Shown here: positions 16,016 to 25,217 of the stretch, in pieces
How the letters are laid out: each line of letters starts with the position of its first letter
Numbering within the stretch: position 1 is the stretch's first letter
Source: Fontibacterium medardense
GTDB taxonomy: Bacteria; Pseudomonadota; Alphaproteobacteria; Pelagibacterales; Pelagibacteraceae
NCBI GenBank assembly: GCA_965235075.1
Contig: OZ249404.1
Span: 434,001 to 498,000, forward strand
Reading direction: 5' to 3'
Length of the DNA: 64,000 bases
Notes under the pieces: generated by a model
What the model saw: the letters and a program-made list of their open reading frames with translations, nothing else
Told to the model about the DNA's origin: nothing
The model's database searches: none
Position numbers and translations under genes: made by a program

Positions 16016-17290
16016 TTAAATCGTTTTTAATCCGCCCATATAATTATGCAAAATTGTAGGAATATTAATTGAACCATCTTCATTTTGATTATTTTCTATT
16101 ATAGCAATTAATGTTCTTCCTATAGCGAGCCCAGAACCATTTAATGTAGCAACATAGTCAATTTTTTTTTCTAAATCTTTAAAACGCGCCATCATCCTAT
16201 TTGCCTGAAATTGACCACAAGAGGAACAGCTAGATATTTCTCTATAATTATTTTGAGATGGTATCCATGCCTCAAGATCATAAGTTTTTTCTGCACTAAA
16301 ACCCATATCACCAGATGAAAGCAATATAACTCTGTAGGGTATCTCTAATTTTTTAAGTATAGTTTCTGCGCAATTAGTCAGTCTTTCAAGTTCATCATTT
16401 TTATCTTCGGGTTTTACAATGCTTACTAATTCAACTTTATAAAATTGATGTTGTCTCATCATGCCCTTTGTATCTTTTCCTGCAGCTCCAGCTTCAGCTC
16501 TAAAACACGGTGTGGCCGCTACATATCTAAGGGGCAAATCCTCATAATTTAGTATTTTATCTCTAACAATATTTGTAAGAGAAACTTCAGCTGTTGGTAT
16601 TAACCATGAGCCAGTGTTTAAAGAAAATTGCTCTTTTGAAAATTTTGGCAACTGACCAGTTCCAAACATTGATTCTTCATTAACAATTATTGGAACATTC
16701 ATTTCTAAATATTCAAATTCTTTTACGTGCGTATCAATCATAAAATTTATTAAAGCTCTTTCTAATTTAGCAATATTACCTTTCGTTATTACATATCTAG
16801 CGCCAGAGATTTTAGTTGCGGTATCAAAGTCAATCAAGTCTCTGTCTAAACCAATCTCATCATGAGACTTAATTTTAAAATTAAAATTTTTAACATTGCC
16901 GAATCTTTTTATTTCTTTATTACTATTGCTATCTTGGCCAACCGGAACATCATCCAAATGTATATTTGGTAAATTATGAAGAATATTATTTATTTTATGT
17001 CTATATTCGGAAAGATTTTTATCATAAATTTCAATATCATTTTTAATATTTAAAACTTTTTTAGATAAAGATAAGAATTGATCACTTTTTTTATCTTTAG
17101 AAATAGACAATTCTTTAGATATCTTATTTCTTTCTTCTTGCAATTTTTGCTGTTTTTCTAAAATTTGCCTTATGGATGAATCTAAAGAAATAATTTCATC
17201 TATTAACTGATCTGAATTTTTTATAAATCTTTCTTTGTATTTTTTTTTAAAAAAAGATGGGTTTTCTCTTAAATTTTTAAGATTTATCAT
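16016..17290 (-). CDS. serS: Seryl-tRNA synthetase
   Basis: Class II aminoacyl-tRNA synthetase charging tRNA-Ser, one isoacceptor of which is at 2704-2793. The 424 residues have an N-terminal coiled-coil arm (about 30-105) that grips the long variable loop of tRNA-Ser, then the catalytic core: motif 2 CFRAEAGAAGKDTKGMMRQH with QFYKVELV following, and motif 3 NGSGLAIGRTLIAIIEN. GTGQLPKF is also diagnostic. The start overlaps the end of tatC by 14 bases, making it the last gene of the scpA-scpB-tatABC-serS run. Confidence 0.97.
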   Translation of the reverse strand: MINLKNLRENPSFFKKKYKERFIKNSDQLIDEIISLDSSIRQILEKQQKLQEERNKISKELSISKDKKSDQFLSLSKKVLNIKNDIEIYDKNLSEYRHKINNILHNLPNIHLDDVPVGQDSNSNKEIKRFGNVKNFNFKIKSHDEIGLDRDLIDFDTATKISGARYVITKGNIAKLERALINFMIDTHVKEFEYLEMNVPIIVNEESMFGTGQLPKFSKEQFSLNTGSWLIPTAEVSLTNIVRDKILNYEDLPLRYVAATPCFRAEAGAAGKDTKGMMRQHQFYKVELVSIVKPEDKNDELERLTNCAETILKKLEIPYRVILLSSGDMGFSAEKTYDLEAWIPSQNNYREISSCSSCGQFQANRMMARFKDLEKKIDYVATLNGSGLAIGRTLIAIIENNQNEDGSINIPTILHNYMGGLKTI

Positions 17291-18056
17291 TTTTACCTTT
17301 TTCTAAATATTTAATAAATAAAATAGAAATTTCATACAAAATCATTAATGGAATAGCTAATCCTATCTGACTAATTGGATCTGGAGGAGTAATAACTGCT
17401 GCAACAATAAATATAATAACTATAACATATCTTCTTCTTTCAGATAAATATTTTGAATCAACAAAACCAATAGTCGCTAATAGAATTAATAACACTGGCA
17501 ATTCAAAACTAAGTCCAAAAGCAATCATAAAAACCATTATTAACGAAAGATATTCACTTACTCTTGCTTCTAATTGTATTGGCATACTGGTCTGTGTACT
17601 TAAAGTTTCAAATGATAAAAAAAATTTTATAGCCAAAGGCATTATAAAATAATACGCCAATAAAGCCCCCGTTATAAAAAGAACAGGTGTTGCAATAATA
17701 AAAGGTAAAATCGCTCTTTTTTCATTTTGATATAATCCAGGAGCTATGAACTTCCAAATTTGAATTAAAAAAACAGGAAAAGAAAAAAATATAGCAGAAA
17801 AAAAAGATAATTTCAAATATGTAATAAAAGTTTCCTGCAATGCTGTAAAAATTAATCTTTTAGTACCTATCTGTCCTTCTCCTAAAGCCCTAACATAAGG
17901 TTGTAACAAAAAATTATATATTTTATCTGCGTTCATGTAAGAAATTATAAAAGCTAGTGCAAAAAAAATAAGACTTTTTATTATTCGAGACCTTAATTCT
18001 AAGAGATGCTCAGTTACACTTGATTGATTTTGCTCATTAGTATTGTTGTCACTCAT
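17277..18056 (-). CDS. tatC: Sec-independent (twin-arginine) translocase subunit TatC
   Basis: Receptor core of the Tat pathway, which exports folded, often cofactor-containing proteins with a twin-arginine signal. The 259 residues form six membrane helices. Family features include the N-terminal VTEHLLELRSRI, the loop with FITYLKLSFFSAIFFSFPV, IWKFIAPGLYQNEK and the final AVITPPDPISQ. It follows tatB by 11 bases and overlaps serS by 14. Length is typical. Confidence 0.97.
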   Translation of the reverse strand: MSDNNTNEQNQSSVTEHLLELRSRIIKSLIFFALAFIISYMNADKIYNFLLQPYVRALGEGQIGTKRLIFTALQETFITYLKLSFFSAIFFSFPVFLIQIWKFIAPGLYQNEKRAILPFIIATPVLFITGALLAYYFIMPLAIKFFLSFETLSTQTSMPIQLEARVSEYLSLIMVFMIAFGLSFELPVLLILLATIGFVDSKYLSERRRYVIVIIFIVAAVITPPDPISQIGLAIPLMILYEISILFIKYLEKGKNDKS

Positions 18057-18067
18057 ACAAATAAAAA

Positions 18068-18310
18068 TTAAAGTTTTTTTGATTTCTCTTTATTTTCTTC
18101 TTCGGGATTAATATCTATTATTTTTTTTATATCCTTTTCTTGCTCCTGAACAATATCGTCAATTCCTTTTTGAAAAGAATTAACATAATTTTTTATTCCA
18201 TTTTTTATTTGAATGAATTTTCTAAGAACAATTGGAAGATCTTTTGGTCCAATAACAATAATTGCGACTAGAAGGATAACTAAAATTTCTGACCACCCAA
18301 TTTGTGGCAT
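18068..18310 (-). CDS. tatB: Twin-arginine translocase subunit TatB
   Basis: A single-span protein that forms the TatBC receptor. The N-terminus MPQIGWSEILVILLVAIIVI ends in the GPKDLP signature, where TatB has Pro after the helix, and is followed by an amphipathic helix. At 80 residues it is much shorter than enterobacterial TatB (about 170), the loss being the disordered C-terminal tail. It is separated from TatA by position between tatA and tatC and by the GPKDLP motif. Spacings are 8 bases from tatA and 11 to tatC. Confidence 0.9.
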   Translation of the reverse strand: MPQIGWSEILVILLVAIIVIGPKDLPIVLRKFIQIKNGIKNYVNSFQKGIDDIVQEQEKDIKKIIDINPEEENKEKSKKL

Positions 18311-18318
18311 AAATTATT

Positions 18319-18519
18319 TTAGTGATTTGACTTAGAATTTTGATCTTTATCTTTATCTTTAGGGTCTTTATTGTCTGAGGACTGATCATCAGACATGCCT
18401 TTTTTAAAACTTTTAATCCCTTTAGCAACGTCCCCCATTAAGTCAGATATCTTTCCTCTACCAAACAGAAGGACAACTACTATTACAACGATGATTATAT
18501 GCCAAAAACTTAAACCCAT
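18319..18519 (-). CDS. tatA: Twin-arginine translocase subunit TatA
   Basis: Pore-forming Tat subunit of 66 residues. A short N-terminus (MGLSFWHI) leads into one transmembrane helix, the FGRGKISDLMGDVAKGIKSF hinge and amphipathic helix (about residues 19-38), and a polar lysine- and aspartate-rich tail. The FGRGK(I/L)xxL signature is diagnostic for TatA/E. It is the first of tatA-tatB-tatC and lies 39 bases after scpB. Confidence 0.95.
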   Translation of the reverse strand: MGLSFWHIIIVVIVVVLLFGRGKISDLMGDVAKGIKSFKKGMSDDQSSDNKDPKDKDKDQNSKSNH

Positions 18520-18558
18520 AATTAATTTTATATATTAAATAATATTATTTACAAATAA

Positions 18559-19215
18559 TTAATTATCTTTTTGATTTAAAGTTTCTGAAAGCATGTCGTC
18601 TATATTGGAAAAAATGTCTTCTTTAGATTGCTTATCTAAATCATCTTTAGCAAACTTGTTTGTACCAAAAATTGATCTATCCAAACGACTATCAATTAAA
18701 CCGGCAGATGCTAACTCTTCTGAATTTGGTAAATCCGATAAAGATTTAAGATTAAAATGACTCAGAAAAATATCGGTTGTAACATATAACAAGGGTTTTC
18801 CTGGTATTTCTTTTCGGCCCTGAGGTTTTACCCATCCAAGTTCAAATAATATTTCTAAGGTACCGGTACTAAAAGAAACTCCTCTAATCTCTTCAATTTC
18901 AGAACGTGTAACAGGTTGATGATATGCGATGATTGCTAAAGTTTCAATTGTGGCTTTTGATAACTTTCTTTGCTGAACAACTTCACTTGCAATTTTTTTA
19001 GACAAGTTCTCAGCAGTTCTAAAAGACCATTTGTTTGAAATTTCATAAAGATTTATACCTCTTTCGATAAATTCAGATTGTAATTCTTTTAATATTTTTA
19101 AGACATCAACATTTAGTTCAATTTTAGATTTAATTGTTTCTATGTCTAAAGGTTCATCAGCTGCAAATAAAATAGCTTCAACCAATCTTTTTGCGTCTTT
19201 ATTTTTATTCAACAT
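18559..19215 (-). CDS. scpB: Segregation and condensation protein ScpB
   Basis: Winged-helix kleisin-associated subunit (kite protein) of the SMC-ScpAB condensin, which organises and segregates the chromosome. The 218 residues contain two winged-helix domains with the family motifs LVEAILFAADEPL, ETLAIIAYHQPVTRSEIEEI and GWVKPQGRKEIPGKPLLY. The C-terminal 40 residues are an acidic, low-complexity tail. It lies two bases after scpA. The smc gene is not in the window. Confidence 0.95.
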   Translation of the reverse strand: MLNKNKDAKRLVEAILFAADEPLDIETIKSKIELNVDVLKILKELQSEFIERGINLYEISNKWSFRTAENLSKKIASEVVQQRKLSKATIETLAIIAYHQPVTRSEIEEIRGVSFSTGTLEILFELGWVKPQGRKEIPGKPLLYVTTDIFLSHFNLKSLSDLPNSEELASAGLIDSRLDRSIFGTNKFAKDDLDKQSKEDIFSNIDDMLSETLNQKDN

Positions 19216-19217
19216 AA

Positions 19218-19991
19218 TTATCTAGCTTTAATTAATATTTTATCAAAAATTTTTTTTTGCATAATTGATAATTTTCCTTCTCTTACCAATTCTAAGCTTC
19301 CAGCAAATGTTCCTGCTAATCCTGATTTTTTTAAATTTTTCGAACCTGAAAATGATCCTGGAACTACATCTTTAATATCTCTCCAATCTGTTAAATCCTT
19401 TAGTAAACTTGTAATTTTTTTTATAGCTTCTTCCATTGTATAAACTGGCAGCTTTGAAATATTCATAATAGAAAAATTTTGTTTTTTTTTAATTTCTGCA
19501 TATGATTTGATAAGTTCATAAAGAGAAACGGCATATTTAGAAGTGGAAATTTTTTTAATACCTTCACGAATTCCTTTTGTAAAAATATCTCTCCCTAATT
19601 GTTTCTGCGAAACAAGTTTGTCAGAAAGAAATCTAATTGCTTCTAATTTTCTTAATTGCAGTTTAAGTTTTTCAGCCATTTGAATAGCTGAAAAATCATC
19701 CTCAAAATCATCAGGTAATAATAATCTAGATTTTAAATAAGCAAGCCATGTTGCCATGACTAGAAAATCAGCTGCTAGTTCCAAATTTTTTTTAATATTA
19801 TTTATAAACTTTAGATACTCATCAGCTAACTGAACAATAGAAATCTTCATAAGATCAACTTTTTGAGATTTAGCTAAATCTAAAAGCAGCTCTAATGGCC
19901 CTTCGTAATTATCTATGTTTAGATTAAATTTATCTTCAACCTGCTCCACCTTCTCAACTGATAGAGGTTTTAATTCAACTATACTGTCCAT
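19218..19991 (-). CDS. scpA: Segregation and condensation protein ScpA
   Basis: Kleisin subunit bridging the SMC heads in bacterial condensin. The 257 residues have an N-terminal domain with YEGPLELLLDLAKSQKVDLM and YLKFINNIKKNLELAADFLV, the MATWLAYLKSRLLLP segment, and a C-terminal winged helix (FAGSLELVREGKLSIMQKK). The coupling nagZ-scpA-scpB-tat is standard in alphaproteobacteria. The gap to nagZ is 21 bases. Confidence 0.95.
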   Translation of the reverse strand: MDSIVELKPLSVEKVEQVEDKFNLNIDNYEGPLELLLDLAKSQKVDLMKISIVQLADEYLKFINNIKKNLELAADFLVMATWLAYLKSRLLLPDDFEDDFSAIQMAEKLKLQLRKLEAIRFLSDKLVSQKQLGRDIFTKGIREGIKKISTSKYAVSLYELIKSYAEIKKKQNFSIMNISKLPVYTMEEAIKKITSLLKDLTDWRDIKDVVPGSFSGSKNLKKSGLAGTFAGSLELVREGKLSIMQKKIFDKILIKAR

Positions 19992-20012
19992 TTAATTTAT
20001 TTAACTGATTCT

Positions 20013-20990
20013 TTAATTAAATTTATTAAAATTAGCCTTAATTTTTTGAGTAATTTTGTAGGTAAAATTATCGATTTTTGGTACTACTAGAGACAGTTTC
20101 TTCATTTCATCAATATTCCCACTGCAATGTAATAATAAGTTGCAGCCTGCATCTAGGCTTAGTTTAGCATTTTTAACAACTCCACCAGATAAAGCTTTCA
20201 TGCAAACATCATCAGACATCAATATTCCTTTAAAATTTATATATTTTCTAATTATATTAGTAATTATTTTTTTTGATTGAGTAGCGCATTTATCTGGGTC
20301 TAGTTTTTCATACAGAATATGTGCTGTCATTGCTAAACTACTATTAACTCCTCTGAATGTTCTAAAATCATTTTTTTTTAAATAATCCGAAGAAAAACTT
20401 ACTTTAGGCAAATGGTAATGAGAATCTATATTGGTGCAGCCATGTCCTGGGATATGTTTTGTAACAGTTTCAAGTCCTGAATTTCTATAAAAATTTATTA
20501 AATATTTAGATAATTTTATAACAATATTATATTTTTTTGAAAAAGCTCTATTTCCAATAACACTTTTCTTGTCATCATTAAATAAATCAAGAACTGGAAC
20601 TGTATTTATATTAATGCCACAATATTTTAAAATAGATATATTAATTTTAAGAAATTTACTAAATTTAGAATAAAATTCTTTATTATTTTTATAAGTATCT
20701 CCAAAATACTTAGCATGATATTTGTCAAGATTAATAATTTTTCTAAAACGATTAACCTTTCCTCCTTCTTGATCAATTAATATTGGAAAATTTTTATCTT
20801 TAAAAAGTTCTCTTATACTGAAAGTTAAATTTCTAACCTGGTCTAAACTATTAATATTTCTAGAAAATAATATTATTCCCCATGGTTTATAATCTTTAAA
20901 AAAATTAATTTCTTCTAAATTTAATTTAAAACCGTTAATCCCAAATATAATCGCGTGTGTTTTCAAAATTTTTATTTTATCAACTCCCAA
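20013..20990 (-). CDS. nagZ: Beta-N-acetylhexosaminidase NagZ (glycoside hydrolase family 3)
   Basis: Cytosolic muropeptide-recycling enzyme that removes GlcNAc from GlcNAc-anhydroMurNAc peptides. Conserved GH3 features are GIILFSRNI, LIDQEGGKVNRF, the catalytic-acid segment KHIPGHGCTNIDSHYHLP and the nucleophile Asp in ILMSDDVCMKAL. No ATG precedes the conserved region. The longest frame begins with TTG at 20990, overlapping the upstream small gene by 19 bases; a second TTG at 20966 (giving LKTHAIIFG) is equally possible and would give 317 residues. With MltB and DacC it completes a small murein turnover set in this window. Confidence 0.92.
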   Translation of the reverse strand: MGVDKIKILKTHAIIFGINGFKLNLEEINFFKDYKPWGIILFSRNINSLDQVRNLTFSIRELFKDKNFPILIDQEGGKVNRFRKIINLDKYHAKYFGDTYKNNKEFYSKFSKFLKINISILKYCGININTVPVLDLFNDDKKSVIGNRAFSKKYNIVIKLSKYLINFYRNSGLETVTKHIPGHGCTNIDSHYHLPKVSFSSDYLKKNDFRTFRGVNSSLAMTAHILYEKLDPDKCATQSKKIITNIIRKYINFKGILMSDDVCMKALSGGVVKNAKLSLDAGCNLLLHCSGNIDEMKKLSLVVPKIDNFTYKITQKIKANFNKFN

Positions 20991-21241
20991 TATTGTTTTT
21001 GTTTATAAATTTTTTTAAAAAACTCTTCGTTATCTATTCTTTTTTTAAAATCAGAGGATGAACTAATTTTATCTAATTTATCAACATATGAATTTAAATA
21101 AATCAAATAACTTTCTCTTTTTTTATCTGTATTTTTAATAAATGTATTTGAATTATAATAAACCAAACAAAAAACTAAAAAAGAAAGAACAAGAAAAAAA
21201 GATATTAAATTTATCAAATTTTTTTTCATTAAATCAATCAC
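20972..21241 (-). CDS. Small single-span membrane protein, unknown, between argS and nagZ
   Basis: A protein of up to 89 residues not recognised by motif. It has one strongly hydrophobic segment (about residues 9-28, LINLISFFLVLSFLVFCLVY) with a basic N-terminus, then a charged, probably helical tail rich in Lys, Asp and Ser. The start is GTG at 21241 (overlapping the argS stop as GTGA) or ATG at 21229 (MKKNLIN). In other alphaproteobacteria the gene at this place, between argS and nagZ, encodes a SPOR-domain membrane protein. This one may be a remnant that kept only the anchor, but that rests on position alone. It overlaps nagZ by 19 bases if the long nagZ start is used. Confidence 0.6.
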   Translation of the reverse strand: MIDLMKKNLINLISFFLVLSFLVFCLVYYNSNTFIKNTDKKRESYLIYLNSYVDKLDKISSSSDFKKRIDNEEFFKKIYKQKQYWELIK

Positions 21242-22959
21242 ATCTCAACCGGGGCAGTTACATTTAAAATATCTAAACCGCTTTTTAAAACTAATTGTAT
21301 TTTTTTAATTAAAAATAATCTTGAAGTTTGAAGCTCAGGTTGGTTTTCATTTAAAATTTTTAAATTATCATTCTCATTTCCAGAGTTCCAATAAGTGTGA
21401 AATAAACTTGCTAATTCATATAAGTAAAATGGCACTCTGTGTGGCTCTAAATGATACGCAGATAACTCTAAACATTTTGGCCATTCAGCTATTTTTTTAA
21501 TTATATCAATTTCGATTTCTTGATTAAGAAAGTCTAAATTTAATGTTTTTTCATTATTAATTTCATATTTATTTTTTCTAAATAAAGAACAAATTCTAGC
21601 GTGAGCATATTGAACATAAAACACTGGATTTTCTTTAGAATGATCAGTAACTAAATCAAAATCGAAATCCAACTGAGTGTCATTACTTCTGTATATCATC
21701 ATAAATCTAACGGAATCTTTACCTACTTCACTTATAAGATCACTTGCAGTTATAAAATCCCCCGCCCTTTTGGACATCTTTAACTGATTTCCAGATTTAA
21801 ATAATTTTACTAACTGGCAAACTTTAGAAATAATTTGCTGTTTGTTTTCTGATAAAGCCGAAACGCATGAAGACTGTCTCTTTAAATAGCCAGCATGATC
21901 GGCTCCCAGCACGTTTATAAGTAAATCAAACTTTCTTTCTATTTTATTAAGATGATAAGCGACATCATTCGCAAAGTAAGTCCAAGTACCATCTGATTTT
22001 TTTAATGCCCTATCCGTTTCATCTCCAAATTTCGTAGACTGAAATAAAATTTGCTTTCTAGGTTCCCAGTCATCAATTTCATTTCCTTTGGGTTTTTCTA
22101 AAACTCCTTCATAGACATAATTTTTTTCTTTTAAAATATTTAAGGCTTTTTCAACTAAATTTTCATTAACAATATAATTTTCTGAAACAAAATTGTCATG
22201 AACAATTCCAAGTTTTCTTAAATCATTCTTTATTAAATTCATTGCCTCTTCTATGCATAAATTTTTAAGATCATTAAAAATTAAATCGTAATTATCAAAA
22301 TTAGAAAATTTATTTTTTTTTAAAATACTTTTAGCTATATCAACTACATATTCACCGGGATAAAGATCTTGATCATTTGGAAATAAACTATTATTTTTTA
22401 TTTCTAGTATTCTAAAATAAACAGATTTAACAAATTGATTAATTTGATTTCCATAATCATTAATATAATATTCTTTAACAACTTTATTTCCGACAAAGCT
22501 TAAAAGATTAGCTAAAATATCACCAAAAACAGCACCTCGACAATGCCCTACATGTAAAGGACCAGTTGGATTTGCTGACACATATTCTATTAAAATTTTT
22601 TTAGAATCTAAACTTTGATCCTTTCCAAAATTAGCATCTGTCGATTTTAAAAAATTATACCAAAAATGATTATTAAAAAAAAAATTTAAAAAACCAGGTT
22701 TAGCTACTTCAATTTTTACAATCTCACTAAATTTACCCTCTAATTCATTTTTTATAATATTTGCGAGAATAATAGGATTTAGATTATTTTCTTTTGCAAA
22801 AATCATTGGTGCATTTGTGCTAAAATCACCGTGAGCTTTTATTTTTGGAATTTCTACAGAAAAATTATCAAATTTTTTAGGTAATTTAATAATTTTGTTA
22901 TTTTCCAAATTTTTAAAAAAGGCGTTTAGTTTTATTTTATAATCGGTAAAAATATTCAT
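21238..22959 (-). CDS. argS: Arginyl-tRNA synthetase
   Basis: Class I synthetase charging tRNA-Arg (one isoacceptor is at 43914-43990). The 573 residues have the N-terminal Add-1 domain, the HIGH box within SANPTGPLHVGHCRGA, an LKMSKRAGDF region corresponding to KMSKS, and the anticodon-binding C-terminal domain with FYVQYAHARICS and YHLEPHRVPFYLYELA. Unusually for the enzyme class it needs tRNA for amino-acid activation. The start overlaps the dgt stop (ATGA). Confidence 0.97.
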   Translation of the reverse strand: MNIFTDYKIKLNAFFKNLENNKIIKLPKKFDNFSVEIPKIKAHGDFSTNAPMIFAKENNLNPIILANIIKNELEGKFSEIVKIEVAKPGFLNFFFNNHFWYNFLKSTDANFGKDQSLDSKKILIEYVSANPTGPLHVGHCRGAVFGDILANLLSFVGNKVVKEYYINDYGNQINQFVKSVYFRILEIKNNSLFPNDQDLYPGEYVVDIAKSILKKNKFSNFDNYDLIFNDLKNLCIEEAMNLIKNDLRKLGIVHDNFVSENYIVNENLVEKALNILKEKNYVYEGVLEKPKGNEIDDWEPRKQILFQSTKFGDETDRALKKSDGTWTYFANDVAYHLNKIERKFDLLINVLGADHAGYLKRQSSCVSALSENKQQIISKVCQLVKLFKSGNQLKMSKRAGDFITASDLISEVGKDSVRFMMIYRSNDTQLDFDFDLVTDHSKENPVFYVQYAHARICSLFRKNKYEINNEKTLNLDFLNQEIEIDIIKKIAEWPKCLELSAYHLEPHRVPFYLYELASLFHTYWNSGNENDNLKILNENQPELQTSRLFLIKKIQLVLKSGLDILNVTAPVEM

Positions 22960-24098
22960 TTTATTTTATTGTATAAATCAATTGCAAACTTATCCGTCAT
23001 ACCAGCAATAAAATCTGAGACTGATCTTTCTAATCCCCATTTTTTTTTAAGATCTTTAGGTATAAATTTTTTATTATTATTAATTAGATATATATACAAA
23101 GTTTTTATTATTTTTTCTGCTTTACTTGTCATTACTTTAACTGATTTATTTTCATACATATTTAATCTTAAAAATTCGCGAATTTGATTATTTGCATTAA
23201 TCAGTTTGGGTGAAAAACTAACTATAAAATCACTTGTTTTGTAAACGTCTTCAATTGTTTTAATTTTTAATTTTTTTAAATTATTTTGTGTGTGTAAAAT
23301 TAAATCTGTAACCATAAAATTAATTATTGATCTTATAATTTCATTTCTTAATAATTTTGTATTTTTAAATTGTTTATTCTTTTTTTTTATAATTTCTCCT
23401 ATGATAGGCAAATCTTTAACATCATTAATGGAAAACAAGCCTGCCCTAATGCCATCATCAATGTCATGATTATTATAAGCAATATCATCAGATAAAGCGC
23501 TAATTTGAGATTCTAAAGAAGACTGTTTATAGAAATTTATTTTTTTAATTTTTCTCAAATTTGGTAATAAATTAAAATTTTCCATTATTAAGTAATTAGG
23601 ACCATTATGTTTAACAATTCCATCTATTGTATTTATGGACAAATTTAACCCATCAAAATTTTGATAGGCTTTTTCTAATTCTGTAACTAAACGTATTGAA
23701 TGAATATTATGATTGAACCCCCCATAATCTCTAATGCAAAAATCTAAAATTTTCTCTCCTGCATGCCCAAACGGCGGATGACCCAAATCATGAGCTAAAC
23801 TTATAGCCTCAGATAAATCTTCATTTAATTTTAAATATCTAGAAATTGATCTTGATATTTGTGAAACTTCTAAAGTATGCGTAAGTCTTGTTCTGTAATG
23901 ATCTCCTTCATCATAAACAAAAACTTGTGTTTTATACTTCAATCTTCTAAATGAAGTTGAGTGTATAATTCTATCTCTATCTCTTTGATAAAATGATCTA
24001 TACAAGTTTTTATTATCACCAAATTGTCTTCCTAAATAATTTGAGTTATTAGAAGAAAATTTACTTAATAACTTATTGTAATTATCAACCCCAGACAT
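22956..24098 (-). CDS. dgt: Deoxyguanosinetriphosphate triphosphohydrolase-like protein
   Basis: HD-domain metallo-hydrolase of the dGTPase family, releasing triphosphate from dNTPs. The metal-binding His/Asp residues are in RLTHTLEVSQISRSI and AHDLGHPPFGHAGE, with the later DDIAYNNHDIDDGIRAG block. At 380 residues it is the shorter type 2 form found in alphaproteobacteria, not the 505-residue E. coli form. It is the first gene of a long minus-strand run (dgt-argS-x-nagZ-scpAB-tatABC-serS) and is divergent from the Fe-S carrier gene with 25 bases between starts. Confidence 0.93.
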   Translation of the reverse strand: MSGVDNYNKLLSKFSSNNSNYLGRQFGDNKNLYRSFYQRDRDRIIHSTSFRRLKYKTQVFVYDEGDHYRTRLTHTLEVSQISRSISRYLKLNEDLSEAISLAHDLGHPPFGHAGEKILDFCIRDYGGFNHNIHSIRLVTELEKAYQNFDGLNLSINTIDGIVKHNGPNYLIMENFNLLPNLRKIKKINFYKQSSLESQISALSDDIAYNNHDIDDGIRAGLFSINDVKDLPIIGEIIKKKNKQFKNTKLLRNEIIRSIINFMVTDLILHTQNNLKKLKIKTIEDVYKTSDFIVSFSPKLINANNQIREFLRLNMYENKSVKVMTSKAEKIIKTLYIYLINNNKKFIPKDLKKKWGLERSVSDFIAGMTDKFAIDLYNKIK

Positions 24099-24123
24099 AT
24101 ATTAATAATAAACATAAAATTGT

Positions 24124-24441
24124 ATGACTAATAATTTTACCATTACAGACAAAGCTAAAAAAAAGATAGAAAATCTTTTAGAAAAAGAAAGTATTAATAA
24201 GTTTTTTAGAATTGAAGTTAAAGGAGGTGGTTGTTCTGGTTACAAATATCATTTCTCAACAGATAATAAAATAAATGAAGACGACATAATTTATGAAAAT
24301 GTTTTAATAGATAAGTCATCCTTTGTTTTTGTAGAAGGATCTATGCTAGATTTTTCTGAAAAATTAATTGAAAATACTTTTAAAATTATAAATCCTAAAG
24401 CTACATCTTCATGTGGATGTGGCAGCTCTTTCTCAGTTTAA
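24124..24441 (+). CDS. erpA: Iron-sulfur cluster carrier, IscA/ErpA type (HesB family)
   Basis: A 105-residue A-type carrier that passes Fe-S clusters to apo-proteins. The three conserved cysteines are present: one in the GGGCSGYKYHF stretch and the CGCGSSF pair near the C-terminus. It starts at ATG 24124, only 25 bases from divergent dgt, and its stop overlaps the exonuclease III start by one base (TAATG). Next to dgt and xthA, this is the usual alphaproteobacterial location of the ErpA-like paralogue; choosing ErpA over IscA rests on that position. Confidence 0.9.
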   Translation: MTNNFTITDKAKKKIENLLEKESINKFFRIEVKGGGCSGYKYHFSTDNKINEDDIIYENVLIDKSSFVFVEGSMLDFSEKLIENTFKIINPKATSSCGCGSSFSV

Positions 24442-25217
24442 TGATCATAAGTAGCTGGAATGTAAATTCTGTAAGAGTAAGATTAAATCATATTATTGAG
24501 TATCTTAAAATAAACAAACCGAGATTTTTACTACTTCAAGAAATAAAAACTGAAAATAAAAATTTTCCATACTCAGAATTAAAAGCTATTGGTTATGATA
24601 GTGAAGTTCATGGCCAAAAATCATATAATGGTGTTGCAATTATTTATAATGACAAAATTAGTAATGTTAATTTTAATGTCATTAATGATAAACAAGAACA
24701 ATCGAGAACTATTTCTGTTGATATAAATTACAAAAATGAATTAATAAGAATTATCTCTATCTATGTTCCAAATGGAAATCCTGTTGATACTGACAAATAT
24801 CAATACAAATTAAAATGGTTAAAATCTCTTGAAGAATTTTTAATCAATCAAAATAAGTTAAAAAAAAAGATTATAATTGGTGGTGATTTTAATATTATAC
24901 CAAATGAAGAAGACGTTTATAATCCTGAAGACTGGGAAAATGATGCTCTCTATAGAACTGAAATAAGAAAATTTTTTAGAAATATACTAAATGAAGGCTA
25001 TGAAGACGCATTTAGGCTAGTTAATAAACAACCTAATAATTATACATTCTGGGATTACCAATATGGTTCTTTTGAAAAAAATAAAGGATTAAGAATTGAT
25101 CATTTTTTATTATCAAAAAATATCAGTCATTTAATTAAAGATGTAACTATTGATAAATATACAAGAGCTCTAGAAAGACCTTCTGATCATGCTCCAATAA
25201 AATTAACTTTAGCCTAA
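24441..25217 (+). CDS. xthA: Exodeoxyribonuclease III / AP endonuclease
   Basis: Base-excision-repair enzyme that cuts at abasic sites and trims blocked 3' ends. Motifs of the endonuclease/exonuclease/phosphatase fold are SWNVNSVR, LLQEIKTEN (metal Glu), VPNGNPVDTDKY, GGDFNIIPNEEDV (Asp/Asn pair) and ERPSDHAPI (catalytic Asp-His). I place the start at ATG 24441 (MIISSWNVNS, 258 residues), which overlaps the upstream stop; an in-frame ATG 30 bases earlier would add a non-family leader. The stop overlaps manC's stop (CTAA). Confidence 0.95.
   Translation: MIISSWNVNSVRVRLNHIIEYLKINKPRFLLLQEIKTENKNFPYSELKAIGYDSEVHGQKSYNGVAIIYNDKISNVNFNVINDKQEQSRTISVDINYKNELIRIISIYVPNGNPVDTDKYQYKLKWLKSLEEFLINQNKLKKKIIIGGDFNIIPNEEDVYNPEDWENDALYRTEIRKFFRNILNEGYEDAFRLVNKQPNNYTFWDYQYGSFEKNKGLRIDHFLLSKNISHLIKDVTIDKYTRALERPSDHAPIKLTLA

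Noticed and set aside
15999..16020. A 22-base perfect palindrome of A and T only at the serS stop.
   Set aside because: All-A/T palindromes of this size are expected by chance in such A+T-rich DNA, and no U-run follows on the serS strand; not called a terminator.
18222..18428. Open frame spanning the tatA/tatB junction.
   Set aside because: Another frame of two clear tat genes; no independent protein features.
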